From NCBI GenBank assembly GCA_003640385.1, contig RCAB01000506.1:1-43777 (forward strand): a DNA stretch of 43,777 bases. The letters are read 5' to 3'. The position numbers were made by a program, and so were the translations under genes. The DNA comes from Setaria digitata (lineage: Eukaryota; Nematoda; Chromadorea; Rhabditida; Setariidae). How positions within the stretch are numbered: the first letter of the stretch is position 1; every line of letters begins with the position of its first letter. Below the pieces are notes generated by a model. It saw nothing but the letters and a program-made list of their open reading frames with translations, did not search any database and was not told the DNA's origin. Of the stretch, positions 43,334 to 43,777 are shown in pieces.

Positions 43334-43777
43334 TCATTCTCGATCAGTAAGTCTTTGATGGGCTTTCGTTCGATATTCTACAGCTGCAATTTCTGATCTC
43401 GCGCAGAAGATTTGTAATTGGGCCCGGCTTTTTTCGCTCTCTCTCATTTTCTGGCCAGTCAAAGTTAACTGCACACAGAGTTCCTGTATTGTATGCTCGA
43501 ACTGCAAATTTGAAAAAATTAACAGTAGTTGAAAAGTAAAAAATTATCACACTGCTCGACCTGGCCAAACAATTTAAAGCCTGATGCTACTTCTGCTGAG
43601 CACTCTAATTTGAAGCTTAAATATCCACTTTCGAAAGCTTTTAGATTTAGCCAGAATACTTATTCGCTCAAAAATTTCCTACGAGGCTCGATTTATGAAC
43701 TTCGACATTCTTGTGAAAACTCACCATGCGCAATGAGTTTCGCAGTAAGCTAATCTTGTTTTCTGTACTCTTCAGTT
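43334..43777 (-). CDS. 3' end of a coiled-coil protein gene (partial)
   Basis: Two minus exons: 43725-43777 (cut by the window edge) and 43334-43501. The first reads LKSTENKISLLRNSLRM and ends at a strong donor, GTGAGT. The second opens after ATTTGCAG in the same phase and runs 55 residues to TGA: FEHTIQELCVQL, then GQKMRESEKSRAQLQ, and ends HQRLTDRE. Heptad spacing of leucine, isoleucine and methionine suggests a continuous coiled coil. The rest of the gene is beyond the window. Family not recognisable from this tail. The plus-strand frame at 43529-43753 is a shadow of it. Confidence 0.62.

Noticed and set aside
43529..43753. Plus-strand open frame with a donor-like GTAAGC end
   Set aside because: The opposite strand has two exons with strong GTGAGT and TTTGCAG borders, matching phase and coiled-coil composition; the plus frame is their shadow.
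1..43777. CRISPR arrays, rRNA, tRNA, intact transposase or reverse transcriptase, viral genes
   Set aside because: No regularly spaced repeats, no recognisable RNA gene and no DDE, RT or viral motifs could be identified by reading; a covariance-model and profile scan would settle it.

Overview
The window looks like nuclear DNA of a nematode-type animal. It is AT-rich with many poly(A)/poly(T) tracts. Genes are split by mostly short introns with GT(or GC)...TTTCAG boundaries, several ATGs directly follow an AG acceptor as in trans-spliced messages, and the best-conserved gene is an animal ephexin. No bacterial operon, CRISPR array, rRNA, tRNA or intact transposon was recognised. Species assignment is inference only.

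Layout. (1) 1554-3899, minus: a complete seven-exon alpha/beta hydrolase of the BPHL (valacyclovir hydrolase/biphenyl-hydrolase-like) type, 288 aa, with its whole catalytic triad. (2) 3.9-18.6 kb: mostly AT-rich sequence without firm genes. It holds a long hairpin (3987-4060), a G-quadruplex candidate (7815-7844), a possible four-exon minus gene (12287-13262) and several coding-like islands of unresolved structure, mostly minus (7.9-8.1, 13.3-13.6, 14.2-14.9, 17.2-18.1 kb). (3) 18631-35410, plus: a large ephexin-family Rho guanine nucleotide exchange factor. My 29-exon model gives 1342 aa with a long Ser/Pro-rich N-terminus, an LYQxY autoinhibitory-type helix, then DH, PH and SH3 domains. All phases agree across the model. 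(4) 35802-35993, plus: a possible tiny secreted peptide. (5) 37350-38317, minus: a small tail-anchored-like membrane protein of about 144 aa. (6) 38.3-43.3 kb: mostly no gene, with a tentative signal-peptide gene at 42084-42674. (7) 43334-43777, minus: the 3' end of a coiled-coil gene running off the edge.

The main surprises are a 272-bp perfectly identical inverted duplication (12594-12865 and 19631-19902), two introns with GC instead of GT donors, five single-N junctions flanked by near-identical direct repeats that look like unmerged contig overlaps (four inside the ephexin 3' half), and an in-frame alternative start inside the ephexin gene with a myristoylation-type N-terminus. I did not find a clear previously undescribed multi-gene system. 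The genes here are separate eukaryotic units with no shared pathway visible.
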